Positions 15,104 to 22,762 of a stretch of DNA of 56,299 bases are shown piece by piece (position 1 is the stretch's first letter; every line of letters begins with the position of its first letter). Under the pieces are notes generated by a model. It saw only the letters and a list, made by a program, of their open reading frames with translations. It made no database searches and was not told the DNA's origin. Position numbers and translations under genes: made by a program. The stretch is from the NCBI RefSeq assembly GCF_014270065.1, contig NZ_JACNME010000007.1:1-56299 (forward strand), written 5' to 3'. Source of the DNA: Quadrisphaera sp. RL12-1S. Lineage in GTDB: Bacteria > Actinomycetota > Actinomycetes > Actinomycetales > Quadrisphaeraceae.

Positions 15104-15754
15104 TCAGCGGTGCTGGGGCGGGCGTTCCTCCGGCAGGCCCAGCGAGCGGCGCTCCAGGGCGGCCAGCGCCGCCGTGGCGCGCGGGTCACCGCCGCGCACG
15201 TCGGCGAGCGGGTCGGGGCTGACGGCGGCCAGCGCGGCCAGGGGCTGGTGCGCCAGCGCCCGCCAGGCGAGGAGCTCGGTGCGGCTGCGCACCGCCGGCC
15301 CGGGCGCCTCGGCGTCGTCCAGCCAGGCCCGCGCGGCGCCCGCACGCCGGGCGAACCGCAGGCGCACCGGCAGCCAGAGCGCCACCACCAGCAGCACGGG
15401 CAGCACCGCGACGGTGAGGCCGAGCACGGTTGCGAGGTGCTCGATCGTCGAGGCGAGGTCGGTGCCGGCGGCGGAGAGGTCTCCCGCTGAACCGCTGGCG
15501 CCGTCGAGCGGCGCCGAGAGCCGGTCCCCCACCAGCGGAACGCGGCCGGCTGCGGCGGCAGCACCGCCCAGCTGGTCGCGCAGGCCGCCGGCGCCGCGCG
15601 CCAGGGACCGCGCCGGATCGGCGAGCGCCGCGACGGCGCCGTGCACCACCACGCCGGTGACCACGCACACCACCGCCCACACGGCGACGGCGAGGTCCGC
15701 GGCCAGCTGGCGGGCGCGACGGGCGGGGCTGGCGGCGTAGGGCTGCAGCGGCAC
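15104..15754 (-). CDS. Two-helix membrane protein of unknown function
   Basis: A 216-residue protein with one hydrophobic segment near residues 20-43 (LAVAVWAVVCVVTGVVVHGAV) and a second near 108-130 (VLGLTVAVLPVLLVVALWLP). Between them is an Ala/Gly-rich helical stretch predicted to lie outside. The C-terminal 85 residues are cytosolic and Arg/Ala-rich. I recognise no family. The GTG start (MPLQPYAAS) has no obvious Shine-Dalgarno. The gene is the only one between the two inverted 48-bp repeats, so both its flanks are repeat DNA. Confidence 0.72.
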   Translation of the reverse strand: MPLQPYAASPARRARQLAADLAVAVWAVVCVVTGVVVHGAVAALADPARSLARGAGGLRDQLGGAAAAAGRVPLVGDRLSAPLDGASGSAGDLSAAGTDLASTIEHLATVLGLTVAVLPVLLVVALWLPVRLRFARRAGAARAWLDDAEAPGPAVRSRTELLAWRALAHQPLAALAAVSPDPLADVRGGDPRATAALAALERRSLGLPEERPPQHR

Positions 15755-15770
15755 ACCCCGATCCTGTGCG

Positions 15771-15818
15771 GGAAGCCCATGATCACGACCGGAAAGCGCT
15801 CCGGAAGTCCATGATCAC
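15771..15818 (-). repeat. 48-bp repeat element, copy 2, inverted relative to copy 1
   Basis: On the minus strand the order is GTGATCATGGACTTCC, spacer GGAGCGCTTTCCGGTC, then GTGATCATGGGCTTCC. The units match copy 1 except for one base, and the spacers differ at three of 16 positions. Confidence 0.75.
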
Positions 15819-15834
15819 GAGGGGTGGGGCGGGG

Positions 15835-16167
15835 TCAGAGGTCCACCGAGCCGCCGGTGCGCCAGTAGACGGCGTCGGCCCGGTCGAGGAACCCCTCGTC
15901 CACGAGGTAGCGGCGCAGCGCGGCGACGTCGTCGTGGAAGGCCCGCAGCAGCGCGTTGACCTCCAGCTCGGGGTAGCGCTCCCCCGGTTCGAAGACCCTG
16001 GCGATGAGGTCGAGCACCACGAGGCGCTTGGCGCGCTTGGCGGGGATGCTGGTCAGGCGGCCGTCGGCGTCGAGGAAGGCCCGCAGCACCTTCTCGCGGG
16101 AGGCGAGCGCCTGCTGCAGGGGCTCGCCGATGGCACCGTCGGCGCTCTCGTGAGGTGCGGGGACCAC
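15835..16167 (-). CDS. DUF2087 domain protein
   Basis: A 110-residue protein matching the DUF2087 pattern: [72 protein letters not shown] and YWRTGGSV near the end. The domain resembles a winged helix and is found alone or fused to HTH regulators, so a DNA- or RNA-related role is likely but unproven. It is divergent from hisN with only 28 bp between the start codons, so both promoters must overlap. The GTG start is the only reasonable one. Confidence 0.8.
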   Translation of the reverse strand: MVPAPHESADGAIGEPLQQALASREKVLRAFLDADGRLTSIPAKRAKRLVVLDLIARVFEPGERYPELEVNALLRAFHDDVAALRRYLVDEGFLDRADAVYWRTGGSVDL

Positions 16168-16195
16168 ACCACCCAGGGTAGGAGCGACCGCTACG

Positions 16196-16993
16196 GTGCC
16201 ACGTGTGCCCGGTTATGACGACGACCTGAGGCTCGCGCACGTCATCGCCGACGCCGTGGACAACCTCACCACCACCCGCTTCAAGGCCCGCGACCTCGTG
16301 GTGGACACCAAGCCAGACCTGACACCCGTCACCGACGCCGACAGGGCGGCGGAGGAGATCGTCAGGTCGCAGCTGAGCCGAACCCGCAGCCGCGACGGCT
16401 TCGTGGGCGAGGAGAGCGGGGTCTCGAAGGGCTCCTCGGGTCGCCAGTGGGTGGTCGACCCGATCGACGGCACCAAGAACTTCGTGCGCGGCGTGCCCGT
16501 GTGGGCCACGCTCATCGCCCTCCTCGACGACGGCGTGCCCGTGCTCGGCGTGGTCTCCGCCCCGGCGCTGAACCGGCGCTGGTGGGCGGCGCAGGGCACT
16601 GGCGCGTACACCGGGCCGCGCCTGTCGGCCGCGAAGCGCCTCCAGGTCTCGCAGGTCGCAGCCCTGGGGGACGCCAGCCTGAGCCACTCCGAGATCTGGG
16701 AGTGGGAGGAGGCAGGGCGCCTGGAGGGCTTCCTCGACCTCACGAAGAAGGTGTGGCGCACCCGCGGGTACGGCGACTTCTGGAGCTACACCCTCGTGGC
16801 CGAGGGCGCCGCGGACATCGCCTGCGAGCCCGAGCTGGAGCTGTACGACATGGCCGCGCTCGTCCCGGTGGTCACCGAGGCGGGAGGCCGGTTCACGTCG
16901 CTGGCCGGTGAGGACGGCCCGCACGGCGGCAACGCGGTGGCCACCAACGGGCTGCTGCACGACGAGGTGCTCGGGCTGCTGGCCCGCCGCTGA
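16196..16993 (+). CDS. hisN: Histidinol-phosphatase, inositol-monophosphatase type
   Basis: A 265-residue Mg-dependent phosphatase for histidinol phosphate, the penultimate step of histidine synthesis in actinobacteria. Metal-binding motifs: [14 protein letters not shown] and [15 protein letters not shown] (the usual WD is YD here). [14 protein letters not shown] and [11 protein letters not shown] match mycobacterial HisN closely; other IMPase-family members lack this pair. The start is GTG (MPRVPGYDD) with GGAG about 12 nt upstream; a GTG three codons later is possible. A strong hairpin follows the stop. Confidence 0.9.
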   Translation: MPRVPGYDDDLRLAHVIADAVDNLTTTRFKARDLVVDTKPDLTPVTDADRAAEEIVRSQLSRTRSRDGFVGEESGVSKGSSGRQWVVDPIDGTKNFVRGVPVWATLIALLDDGVPVLGVVSAPALNRRWWAAQGTGAYTGPRLSAAKRLQVSQVAALGDASLSHSEIWEWEEAGRLEGFLDLTKKVWRTRGYGDFWSYTLVAEGAADIACEPELELYDMAALVPVVTEAGGRFTSLAGEDGPHGGNAVATNGLLHDEVLGLLARR

Positions 16994-16998
16994 CGCCC

Positions 16999-17037
16999 GT
17001 CGTCGTCCTGGGTCGCCGGACGGCCCAGGACGACGAC
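16999..17037 (+). terminator. Terminator after hisN
   Basis: Perfect 14-bp stem GTCGTCGTCCTGGG / CCCAGGACGACGAC with an 11-nt loop, 5 nt after the hisN stop. It may also serve the leftward fragment that ends at 17054. Confidence 0.8.
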
Positions 17038-17053
17038 GAGCGCGGTCAGCCGG

Positions 17054-17452
17054 TCACGTGTACCAGGTGGGCTCGGGGACCTCGTCGAGCAGCACGTAGC
17101 TGCCCACCTCGCGCTTCTTGTAGGGCAGCGGGTCGTGCAGCGAGTGCGTGCGCAGGTTGCGCCAGTGCACGTCCAGCCCGACGGCGTTGGCGCTGGCCCG
17201 GGCGCCGGTGAGCTCGTACACCTTCGAGGCCACCTCGAGGCCGTCGTCGACGGCGCGGACCTTGGCGGCGGCGATGCGCACGGCGAGCTCCTTGCGGCGC
17301 CGCTCGTTGAGCTCCTCGCGCGAGGCGTACAGGCGTTGAGTGTCGGCGCCGACGGGTTCAGCGATTTCGATCAGCGCGGGGAACTGGGCGCGCAGGTGTG
17401 GCAGGACCGAAGATGCTAGGTAGGTACGGGGAACCCCTCCGGTGACGGAGTG
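17054..17452 (-). pseudogene. Acyl-CoA dehydrogenase-family C-terminal fragment
   Basis: The last ~95 residues are clearly the C-terminal helical domain of an acyl-CoA dehydrogenase/flavin monooxygenase family protein (DszC/SfnB-like): LYASREELNERRRKEL, AAAKVRAVDDGLEVASKVYELTGARA, and the end REVGSYVLLDEVPEPTWYT. The catalytic and FAD-binding parts are missing. The frame stays open to a TGA at 17453-17455, but from about 17340 upstream the codons become less GC-rich and I see no homology. The real junction with island DNA is probably near 17340. There is no plausible start codon or ribosome site. Remnant of a larger gene cut by insertion or deletion. Confidence 0.75.
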
Positions 17453-17547
17453 TCAGCAGCCCCATCGTCGGTGACTACCCCGTGTCAGTTCCAGGCCCTG
17501 CGCTGCTCACAGGCCGCAGCGCCTGTTGGCGAACGGCCTAAACGAGT

Positions 17548-17943
17548 GACATCGAGAACATCCCCGACCGCACCCGCTACGGCGTCGCTAATTTGCTCGC
17601 CCACGCATCCCAGGCGATCAAACTGATCCGGCCGGTCCGCCGCGGCGACGGGCGCTAGCACACCAAGACGATGAACGCGATCAGCTCGCTGGACTATCGC
17701 GGCGCGCATCCGAGCCTGTTGACGGCTTCGATCCGTAGGCCCTGGCGGACCAAAAACTCCCTCCACTGGGTGCTCGACGTCGCCTTCGGCGAGGACGCCA
17801 GCCAGGTCCGCTTTGGGTCTGGTCCGCAGAAGCTGTCGGCGATGGCGAATTTCACGATCAGCACCTTGCGACAGTCCGGAACGGGGCGAAATCGCCGCCG
17901 GCAGTCGACATGCCCTAGATCTAAACTGATACTGTTCGCCTTA
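17548..17943 (+). pseudogene. ISAs1-family transposase C-terminal remnant
   Basis: The frame reads ASQAIKLIRPV, an in-frame TAG at 17656-17658, then HTKTMNAISSLDYRGAHPS and NSLHWVLDVAFGEDASQVR followed by GSGPQKLSAMANFTISTLR. The ENxLHWVxDVxFxEDxSxxR block is diagnostic of ISAs1 transposases. After STLRQSG the expected NIAAALRHHA-type end is only visible in another frame, so a frameshift is also present. The N-terminal two thirds are missing. No terminal repeats were found. Confidence 0.8.
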
Positions 17944-17963
17944 GAGCTGACGTGAAGACATTG

Positions 17964-19089
17964 TGGTGATCCGAGTAGCGGCTCGGCGGTGACGCAGCGT
18001 CAACTGGCTTGGCGGTGAAGGGACGGGACCCCGCAGGATGGGTCGGCCCTCTCACAAGTCGACTTCTTCCCCCGGAGTCCCGCCGTGCTCGATGCTGCCA
18101 CCGTCCCCGCACCTGCTCACCTCGACATCGCCGGGCTCTCCGATGAGGTCGCCACTGCCCTCGCCGAACAGCTCGTGACCTACACCGCCGTGCTGCCGGT
18201 GCCGCGCCGCGTGGTCGCCTTCGTCGCCAACCTGCACGAGAAGCACTTCGCCGCGCTGCATACCCGCCCAGGACGTCGAGCCTTGAGCGCCTGGGACCAG
18301 TCGCTGGCCTTCTGCCGGGTGATGCTCCAAGACGTCGAACCAGACCAGAGCGCCCGCGACACCGGCATCGCCCGCTCCACCGCCCACCTGCGGATGCGGG
18401 AGTCCGAACAGCTCCTCGCCGCCCAGGCACCCTCGCTGAAGGAGGCGATGGTGGGCGCCGCGCAGCGCGGTTACCGCCACGTCAACCTCGACGGCACCCT
18501 CATCGAAATCGACCGCGTGTCCATCCCCGGACCCACGACCAGGAAGAACACCACGCGCAGCGGCCCGAAGCGGCTCAAGGTCGACCTGTGGTGGTCAGGT
18601 AAGCACAAGCGCCACGGCGGCAACGTCCAGGTCGTGACCGCCCCGGACGGCTGGCCCCTGTGGGTCAGCGATGTCCGTCCCGGACGTGAGCACGACGTCA
18701 CCGCCGCCCGCACCGACCCCGAGCTGCTGGACCAGGTGGACCGCTGGCGCCAAGACGGACGCACCGTGCTGGCGGACCTGGGCTACGAAGGTGAAGCCGC
18801 GCGGATGCTGACCCCGGTCAAGGCCGACGCGAACGGCACCGACCGGGCCGGTGAGCCGGTGCCGCTGAGCCCCGACCAGCAGACCCGCAACGCGCTGCAC
18901 TCGGCGACCCGAGCCCGCGCCGAGGCCGGCAACGCGCTGCTGAAGCAGACATTCAAGGCGTTGCGACACGTTCGCGTCGACCCTTGGCGCATCGGGTCGA
19001 TGACCGCCGCCGCCCTGGTGCTGCTGCATCTCATCTACGACCGCATCACGTGACCCACTGTGACCGTCAGGCGGCTACTCGGATCACCT
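17964..19089 (+). mobile_element. Complete insertion sequence, IS5-like (DDE_Tnp_4), with CATTG duplication
   Basis: A 15-bp inverted repeat GGTGATCCGAGTAGC lies at 17965-17979 and, inverted, at 19074-19088. It encloses one intact transposase gene. The 5-bp sequence CATTG occurs immediately outside both ends (17959-17963 and 19090-19094) if one extra T on each side is counted in the element. This fits a target duplication and a fairly recent insertion next to the ISAs1 remnant. Confidence 0.8.
18085..19053 (+). CDS. IS5-like transposase, intact
   Basis: A 322-residue transposase. The N-terminal part (WDQSLAFCRVMLQDVEPDQSARDTGIARSTAHLRM, in two motifs) is a helix-turn-helix of the HTH_Tnp_4 type. 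The DDE domain follows: VNLDGTLIEIDRV (first Asp), VSDVRPGREHDVTAAR, VLADLGYEGEAARM (second Asp) and ATRARAEAGNALLKQTFKAL (Glu). These match DDE_Tnp_4 of IS5-related elements common in actinobacteria. The GTG start is taken as the first codon after the left terminal region. The frame is undamaged, so the element may still be active. Confidence 0.88.
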   Translation: MLDAATVPAPAHLDIAGLSDEVATALAEQLVTYTAVLPVPRRVVAFVANLHEKHFAALHTRPGRRALSAWDQSLAFCRVMLQDVEPDQSARDTGIARSTAHLRMRESEQLLAAQAPSLKEAMVGAAQRGYRHVNLDGTLIEIDRVSIPGPTTRKNTTRSGPKRLKVDLWWSGKHKRHGGNVQVVTAPDGWPLWVSDVRPGREHDVTAARTDPELLDQVDRWRQDGRTVLADLGYEGEAARMLTPVKADANGTDRAGEPVPLSPDQQTRNALHSATRARAEAGNALLKQTFKALRHVRVDPWRIGSMTAAALVLLHLIYDRIT

Positions 19090-19138
19090 CATTGCCGACC
19101 TCCGACCGGCAGGCAGACGGCAGCCCGACTAGTCAGCA

Positions 19139-19306
19139 TCATGACAACTTCGCGTCATCGTGGTCTGGCGCCTCATCATCTTGCTCCCGCGAGGCAGTAC
19201 CTTGCAAGCGAGCAAGTTGGCTCATCACGCTTTCTTCAGAAGCGATATTTTTGACGCGGCTAGATAATGCTTCGAAGATTCGAGCCTCTAGTGTTCGATC
19301 AGCCAT
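19139..19306 (-). CDS. Small 55-residue orphan protein, low GC
   Basis: An ATG with AGGA 7 nt upstream opens a 56-codon frame in AT-richer DNA. The product begins MADRTLEARIFEALSSRV and ends with an acidic tail (EQDDEAPDHDDAKLS). The first 38 residues could form one amphipathic helix. Codon use (CTA, TTA, ACA, TCT) is unlike the host core genes, so it is either recently acquired or a chance frame. I recognise no family. It lies just outside the right end of the intact IS. The amphipathic start with an acidic tail would fit a small regulator or antitoxin-like protein, but no partner gene is visible. Confidence 0.35.
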   Translation of the reverse strand: MADRTLEARIFEALSSRVKNIASEESVMSQLARLQGTASREQDDEAPDHDDAKLS

Positions 19307-19572
19307 ATGTTCATCCTAAGCTAGGCGACTCGTCACTCCTGCGGGTCCCAGGTTGCGCCTCAATGCATTACCCAAGGATGAAGCCGAATGGAAAAAATTC
19401 TCGCCCTGACCCCACCCAAGGCCCCTGCATTATTTTCAGCGTCGTTCCATCTTAACACGAGTGCAAGCTCCACGAGAAATGTTCGCGAACTGCCTGCAGC
19501 AAGCGCAAAAGGAAGCCGCACGCTACTGGTTTTATTACAAACATGCCCGGCAACTCTCGATAGCATTCCGAC
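19307..19572. other. AT-richer spacer without a convincing gene
   Basis: Stretches such as GGAAAAAATTC and TTTTATTACAAAC contrast sharply with the flanking DNA. Short frames of 60-70 codons exist on both strands but lack ribosome sites and overlap each other. Probably foreign remnant DNA. Confidence 0.5.
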
Positions 19573-20436
19573 TCATCGCATCTGAGGGTGCAGCAGCGGT
19601 CGGAACCCGCCGGTCTCCAGCAGGGACCGGGCGATGTAGTTGGTCAGGTTCCGGAAGCCGAGGGCTGAGCCGCGTAGGTGCTCTAGGCGGCCGTTGATCG
19701 CCTCGGTCGGCCCGTTGGACGTACCGGGGCGGTCGAAGTAGGCCAGCACGTCCACCGCCCGCTGGGCCAGCGTCCGCCCCAGCCGCGTCAGCTCCACCAG
19801 CTGCGCAGGCACGTCCTTCGTCAGCGTCTCGATCAGCGTGCTCAGCGCCCGGCGGCCCGCAGCGCGCTCGGGGTCGCGGTAGGCCGCCACCATCCGCTGG
19901 TACACGCTCCAGGTGACCTCCACCTCGGCGTGGACATCTCCGTGACCCTGTCCCTGGGCGGTGGTGTCGAACAGCGCATCCAGCTTCGTGCACTGGCGCT
20001 CGGTGAGCAGCTCGATCCCGGCGTGCAGGACCCGCCGGGCCGCGTACAGCGGATCCCCCGTGCGGCCGCGGTGACCGTGAAGACGCTGCTGCACCCGACG
20101 GCGGCACTGGTCGAGGGCGTCCCCGGCCAGGCGGACGACGCGGAAGGGGTCCATCACCGCGACGGTGTCGGGTAGCTCAGCGGTGGTGGCGGTCCTGAAG
20201 CCGGCGAACCCGTCCATCGCGACCACCTCGATGCCGTCACGCCAGGCGGCGGGGCGTGCGGCCAGCCACGTCGCGAACGCCGACTTTGAGCGCCCTTCGA
20301 CCATGTTGATCGTCGGCGCGGCGCATGCCAGGACGGCGCGGTCGGGGTCGAGGCGCTGGCCGGTGATGCGCAGGCCGAGGGCGTTCAGGCCGGTGAACGT
20401 GGTCAGGTCAGGGTCGTCGAAGGTAGCGTCGAGCAA
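19573..20436 (-). pseudogene. ISL3-family transposase with internal deletion
   Basis: The 287-codon frame is open but joins two separated parts of an ISL3 transposase. The first ~42 residues (DDPDLTTFTGLNALGLRITG, QRLDPDRAVLACAA) are the family N-terminus. They then run directly into NMVEGRSKSAFATWLAARPA, which normally lies about 150 residues further on, after the zinc finger, the HTH and the first catalytic Asp. The rest is complete: DGFAGFRTATTAELPDTVAVMDPF (two motifs), YFDRPGTSNGPTEAINGRLE and the end RSLLETGGFRPLLHPQMR. The deletion kept the frame, but the product cannot be an active transposase. Apparent start is TTG. I could not find terminal repeats. Confidence 0.8.
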
Positions 20437-20493
20437 GTCGAGGTCCTCTGGATGTCTGGCGTGAGAACCGCCATCTTCTGAGGGCCTCGACCT

Positions 20494-20973
20494 CTACCTG
20501 GTCACCGGCGCGACGGCGCCCGGACTCTCAACTGCGAAGAGCCGCTCTGGGCGGGTCACCGACCTGCGGACACGCCATCGAGGTCGCCGGCGCATCGGTC
20601 GGCGGTGCCTAACACCCGAGCACGTGCCGGGCCGGTGGTGGATGACCACGTCCGCATTGGACCCCTCATGCAACGTGGCGCCTTGGTGGCCGGGCTGACC
20701 ACCGGGCCTGCGGCCGGTCTTGGTGCGCGCTGAGGACGGCGCCGGGGTCGTGGGCTTGGAGCTCTCATCCGAGGACGGCGGCTCCGACGAGGTCTGCGAC
20801 GACGATGTCGCAGCGGTCAACTCGTGGGTCAGCTCAGCGAGCTTCGCGTCCTGCTCGGCGATGCGCGCCGCCAGCAGGGCGACCTACTCGCAGAGCATCA
20901 CCACCAGGTCCACCAGCTCCTCGCGGGAGGCTGAGGCGAGCGTTGAACGCTCCACCGGCAGCACAAGAAGCCG
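20494..20973 (-). pseudogene. IS66-family transposase (TnpC) N-terminal fragment
   Basis: Reading leftward: ERSTLASASREELVDLVVMLC, in-frame TAG (20884-20886), then ALLAARIAEQDAKLAELTHEL (coiled coil), SSEPPSSDESSKP and KTGRRPGGQPGHQGATL. This is the usual coiled-coil plus SSNSSKPPSSD/GRxPGGQPGH region of IS66 TnpC. After HHRPGTCSG the frame shifts and the zinc-binding and DDE domains are absent. No TnpA/TnpB companion genes remain. Confidence 0.78.
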
Positions 20974-21184
20974 ATTTGTTCGGGGAAGGACACAGCCCAC
21001 CAGCGGAGGAGGGAGCACCCCCAAGAGCTCCCATTGCGACGTACCCGGCTTGGGCTCGTCCCGTGGCGCCCCTCGCCTGACTGACACTGCAGCAGAACGT
21101 CTATTGAAAAGGCAACTTCTCGCCCCCCTTGCCCCACCTTCCGCAAGCGTGATTCCATAACCCTCCCAAGCACAAGGAGTATTA

Positions 21185-21679
21185 GTGCTGGGGGCAAGTA
21201 TTCTTTCTGCAACCGGAGAGGTCGGGACGTCGATGCGCTTCAGGAGAAGAATTTCAATCGCGGCCGCTACTGCTGCCGCTGGACTGCTGGCCGTACTCCC
21301 CGCTACGCCAGCAATAGCGGTTGGGCCCGGGCAGGCCGTGGCTAACAACGAGCTATACGCAAAGCATGAGCAAGGAGGGTTGGGAGGAAACATCGGCGCG
21401 AGGCTTCGCAATGGTTCGTACGTCCAAATGAGCGTCAACTCAATGCGGTACGGCAATGAAAACGATCCACTTGTGGTCCGCTACATCAACGCTGGATCGG
21501 GTTACTGCGTCTGGGAACAAGTTTACATGATCACACCGTCATGGGGCGAGCCTGAGAAGGTGGGCGAGCGGACGCACGGTAAGGGACTGGCCAGTGCGTA
21601 CAGGCAGACGCTCGGCTGGGAGACGGCGCCCCTTACAAGCAGGGCCGTATTCTCAGACCTCAAGGTCTTCCGCTGCTAG
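21185..21679 (+). CDS. Small exported protein of unknown family
   Basis: From the GTG (AAGGAG 5 nt upstream) the product has 164 residues; from the internal ATG at 21233 it has 148 and begins with a textbook export signal: MRFRRRIS, a hydrophobic core AAATAAAGLLAVL, and the AIA site before VGPGQ. The first start has the better ribosome site, the second the more normal signal length. The mature part (~119 residues) has two cysteines, one as the last residue (KVFRC) and one in GSGYCVWEQ, which could form a disulfide. It is rich in Asn/Gly/Tyr and has no membrane segment. I do not recognise it. Its GC content is lower than core genes and IS remnants lie on both sides, suggesting acquisition. Confidence 0.65.
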   Translation: MLGASILSATGEVGTSMRFRRRISIAAATAAAGLLAVLPATPAIAVGPGQAVANNELYAKHEQGGLGGNIGARLRNGSYVQMSVNSMRYGNENDPLVVRYINAGSGYCVWEQVYMITPSWGEPEKVGERTHGKGLASAYRQTLGWETAPLTSRAVFSDLKVFRC

Positions 21680-21838
21680 AACTAGTTCGCAAATTTGGCG
21701 TCGCCCCCGACCTCGCCGAGCGGAGCAGGCCCAGATCAACGATCAACTGTGAACCACTACCAACTGGTCGCTTCCTTACGCCTGCTCCACCCTCTACCCC
21801 CTGCCCCTAACCCCGGCATTAATAACGTCGCCGGGCCC

Positions 21839-21880
21839 GCCGTCCTGCATCACCCCACCACGAAGGCGGTGCAGGACGGC
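21839..21880. terminator. Hairpin between the exported-protein gene and the IS element
   Basis: GCCGTCCTGCA and TGCAGGACGGC form an 11-bp perfect stem with a 20-nt loop, about 160 bp after the exported-protein stop and 6 bp from the IS end. It could terminate rightward transcription, or be the original terminator of the MFS gene now separated by the IS. Confidence 0.4.
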
Positions 21881-21897
21881 ATTTAGAAGACGTTGCA

Positions 21898-22368
21898 TTA
21901 GTCGTTCACGAACAGCCGGGCGGCGATCAACGTGACCGCGAGCCGCGCCAGCGCGGTGATCGTCTTGCTGGTGCCGTCGTAGCGCAGGGCCAACCGCTTG
22001 AACGCCAGCAACCACCCCACGGTGCGCTCGACCACCCAGCGGTGACGGCCCAGGCGCTGACTGCTCTCGATGCCGATGCGAGCGATGCGCGCGGTGATCC
22101 CGCGCCGGCGCAGGTAGGTCCGGCAGCGGCGGTTGTCGTAGCCCTTGTCATCGTGCAACTTCACCGGCCGGCGCCGCGGATGACCCCGCCCGCCGACCTT
22201 GATCGCGGGGATGGAGTCCAGCATCGGCTCCAAGAAGATGCTGTCGTGGCGGTTAGCGCCAGAGACGATGACGTTCAGCGGGGTGCCGGCCCGGTCCACG
22301 AGCAGGTGGTACTTCGAGCCGCGTTTGCCCCGGTCAGTGGGGCTCGGACCCGTCAGCTGGCCCCCCTT
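21898..22368 (-). CDS. IS5-family transposase, second frame (OrfB, via -1 frameshift)
   Basis: This frame carries the C-terminal part of the DDE domain: KRGSKYHLLVDRAGTPLNVI, VSGANRHDS, KLHDDKGYDNRRCRTYLRRRG (Asp) and RHRWVVERTVGWLLAFKRLA (Glu). It has no good start of its own; the first ATG is inside the DDE fold. It is probably made as a fusion by a -1 shift at AAAAGGGGGG on the minus strand (plus 22361-22370), giving AKKGGQLTGPSPTDRG-type sequence. It ends at a TAA touching the left terminal repeat. Confidence 0.75.
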   Translation of the reverse strand, partial: KGGQLTGPSPTDRGKRGSKYHLLVDRAGTPLNVIVSGANRHDSIFLEPMLDSIPAIKVGGRGHPRRRPVKLHDDKGYDNRRCRTYLRRRGITARIARIGIESSQRLGRHRWVVERTVGWLLAFKRLALRYDGTSKTITALARLAVTLIAARLFVND

Positions 22369-22727
22369 TTGGCCCGAACGGACACCGAGTCAATCGAGCA
22401 GCGCGACCAGTCCAACTGCCCACGGCGGGCCAGCTCGTCCAGCACCCCCCGGTGGATCGCCTCCCACACTCCGACCTCTTGCCACTGGCGCAGCCGGCGC
22501 CAGCAGGTCCAGCCCGAGCCGTAGCCGAGCTCGGGCGGCAGCTTGGCCCAGCCGATACCGGTGCGCAGCACGAACAAGATGCCCTCCAGCGCTGCGCGGT
22601 CATCCAGGCGTGGCCTACCGGTGCGGCCGTGCACCGCCGGGCGGCGGGGTGGGAGGAGCGGCTCGACCAGCGTCCAAAGTTCGTCGCTGATCGAGTCCAT
22701 GGCGGGGGAAGGCGCCTTGGACGGCAT
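22353..22727 (-). CDS. IS5-family transposase, first frame (OrfA)
   Basis: A 124-residue N-terminal half of an IS5/IS427 transposase: DELWTLVEPLLPPRRPA, GRPRLDDRAALEGILFVLRTG, WAKLPPELGYGSGWTCWRR (DUF4096-type domain), then the first catalytic Asp in WSRCSIDSVSV. It ends soon after the slippery run AAAAGGGGGG. Starts at ATG with MPSKAPSPAMDS; an ATG nine codons later is an equal candidate. Confidence 0.8.
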   Translation of the reverse strand: MPSKAPSPAMDSISDELWTLVEPLLPPRRPAVHGRTGRPRLDDRAALEGILFVLRTGIGWAKLPPELGYGSGWTCWRRLRQWQEVGVWEAIHRGVLDELARRGQLDWSRCSIDSVSVRAKRGAS

Positions 22728-22762
22728 GGCTCAGCATGCGTTCTCCGACCCGCACAAGATCG

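Noticed and set aside
19360-19585. Overlapping 65-68 codon frames on both strands in the AT-rich spacer
   Set aside because: They overlap each other antisense, have no ribosome sites and no recognisable composition.
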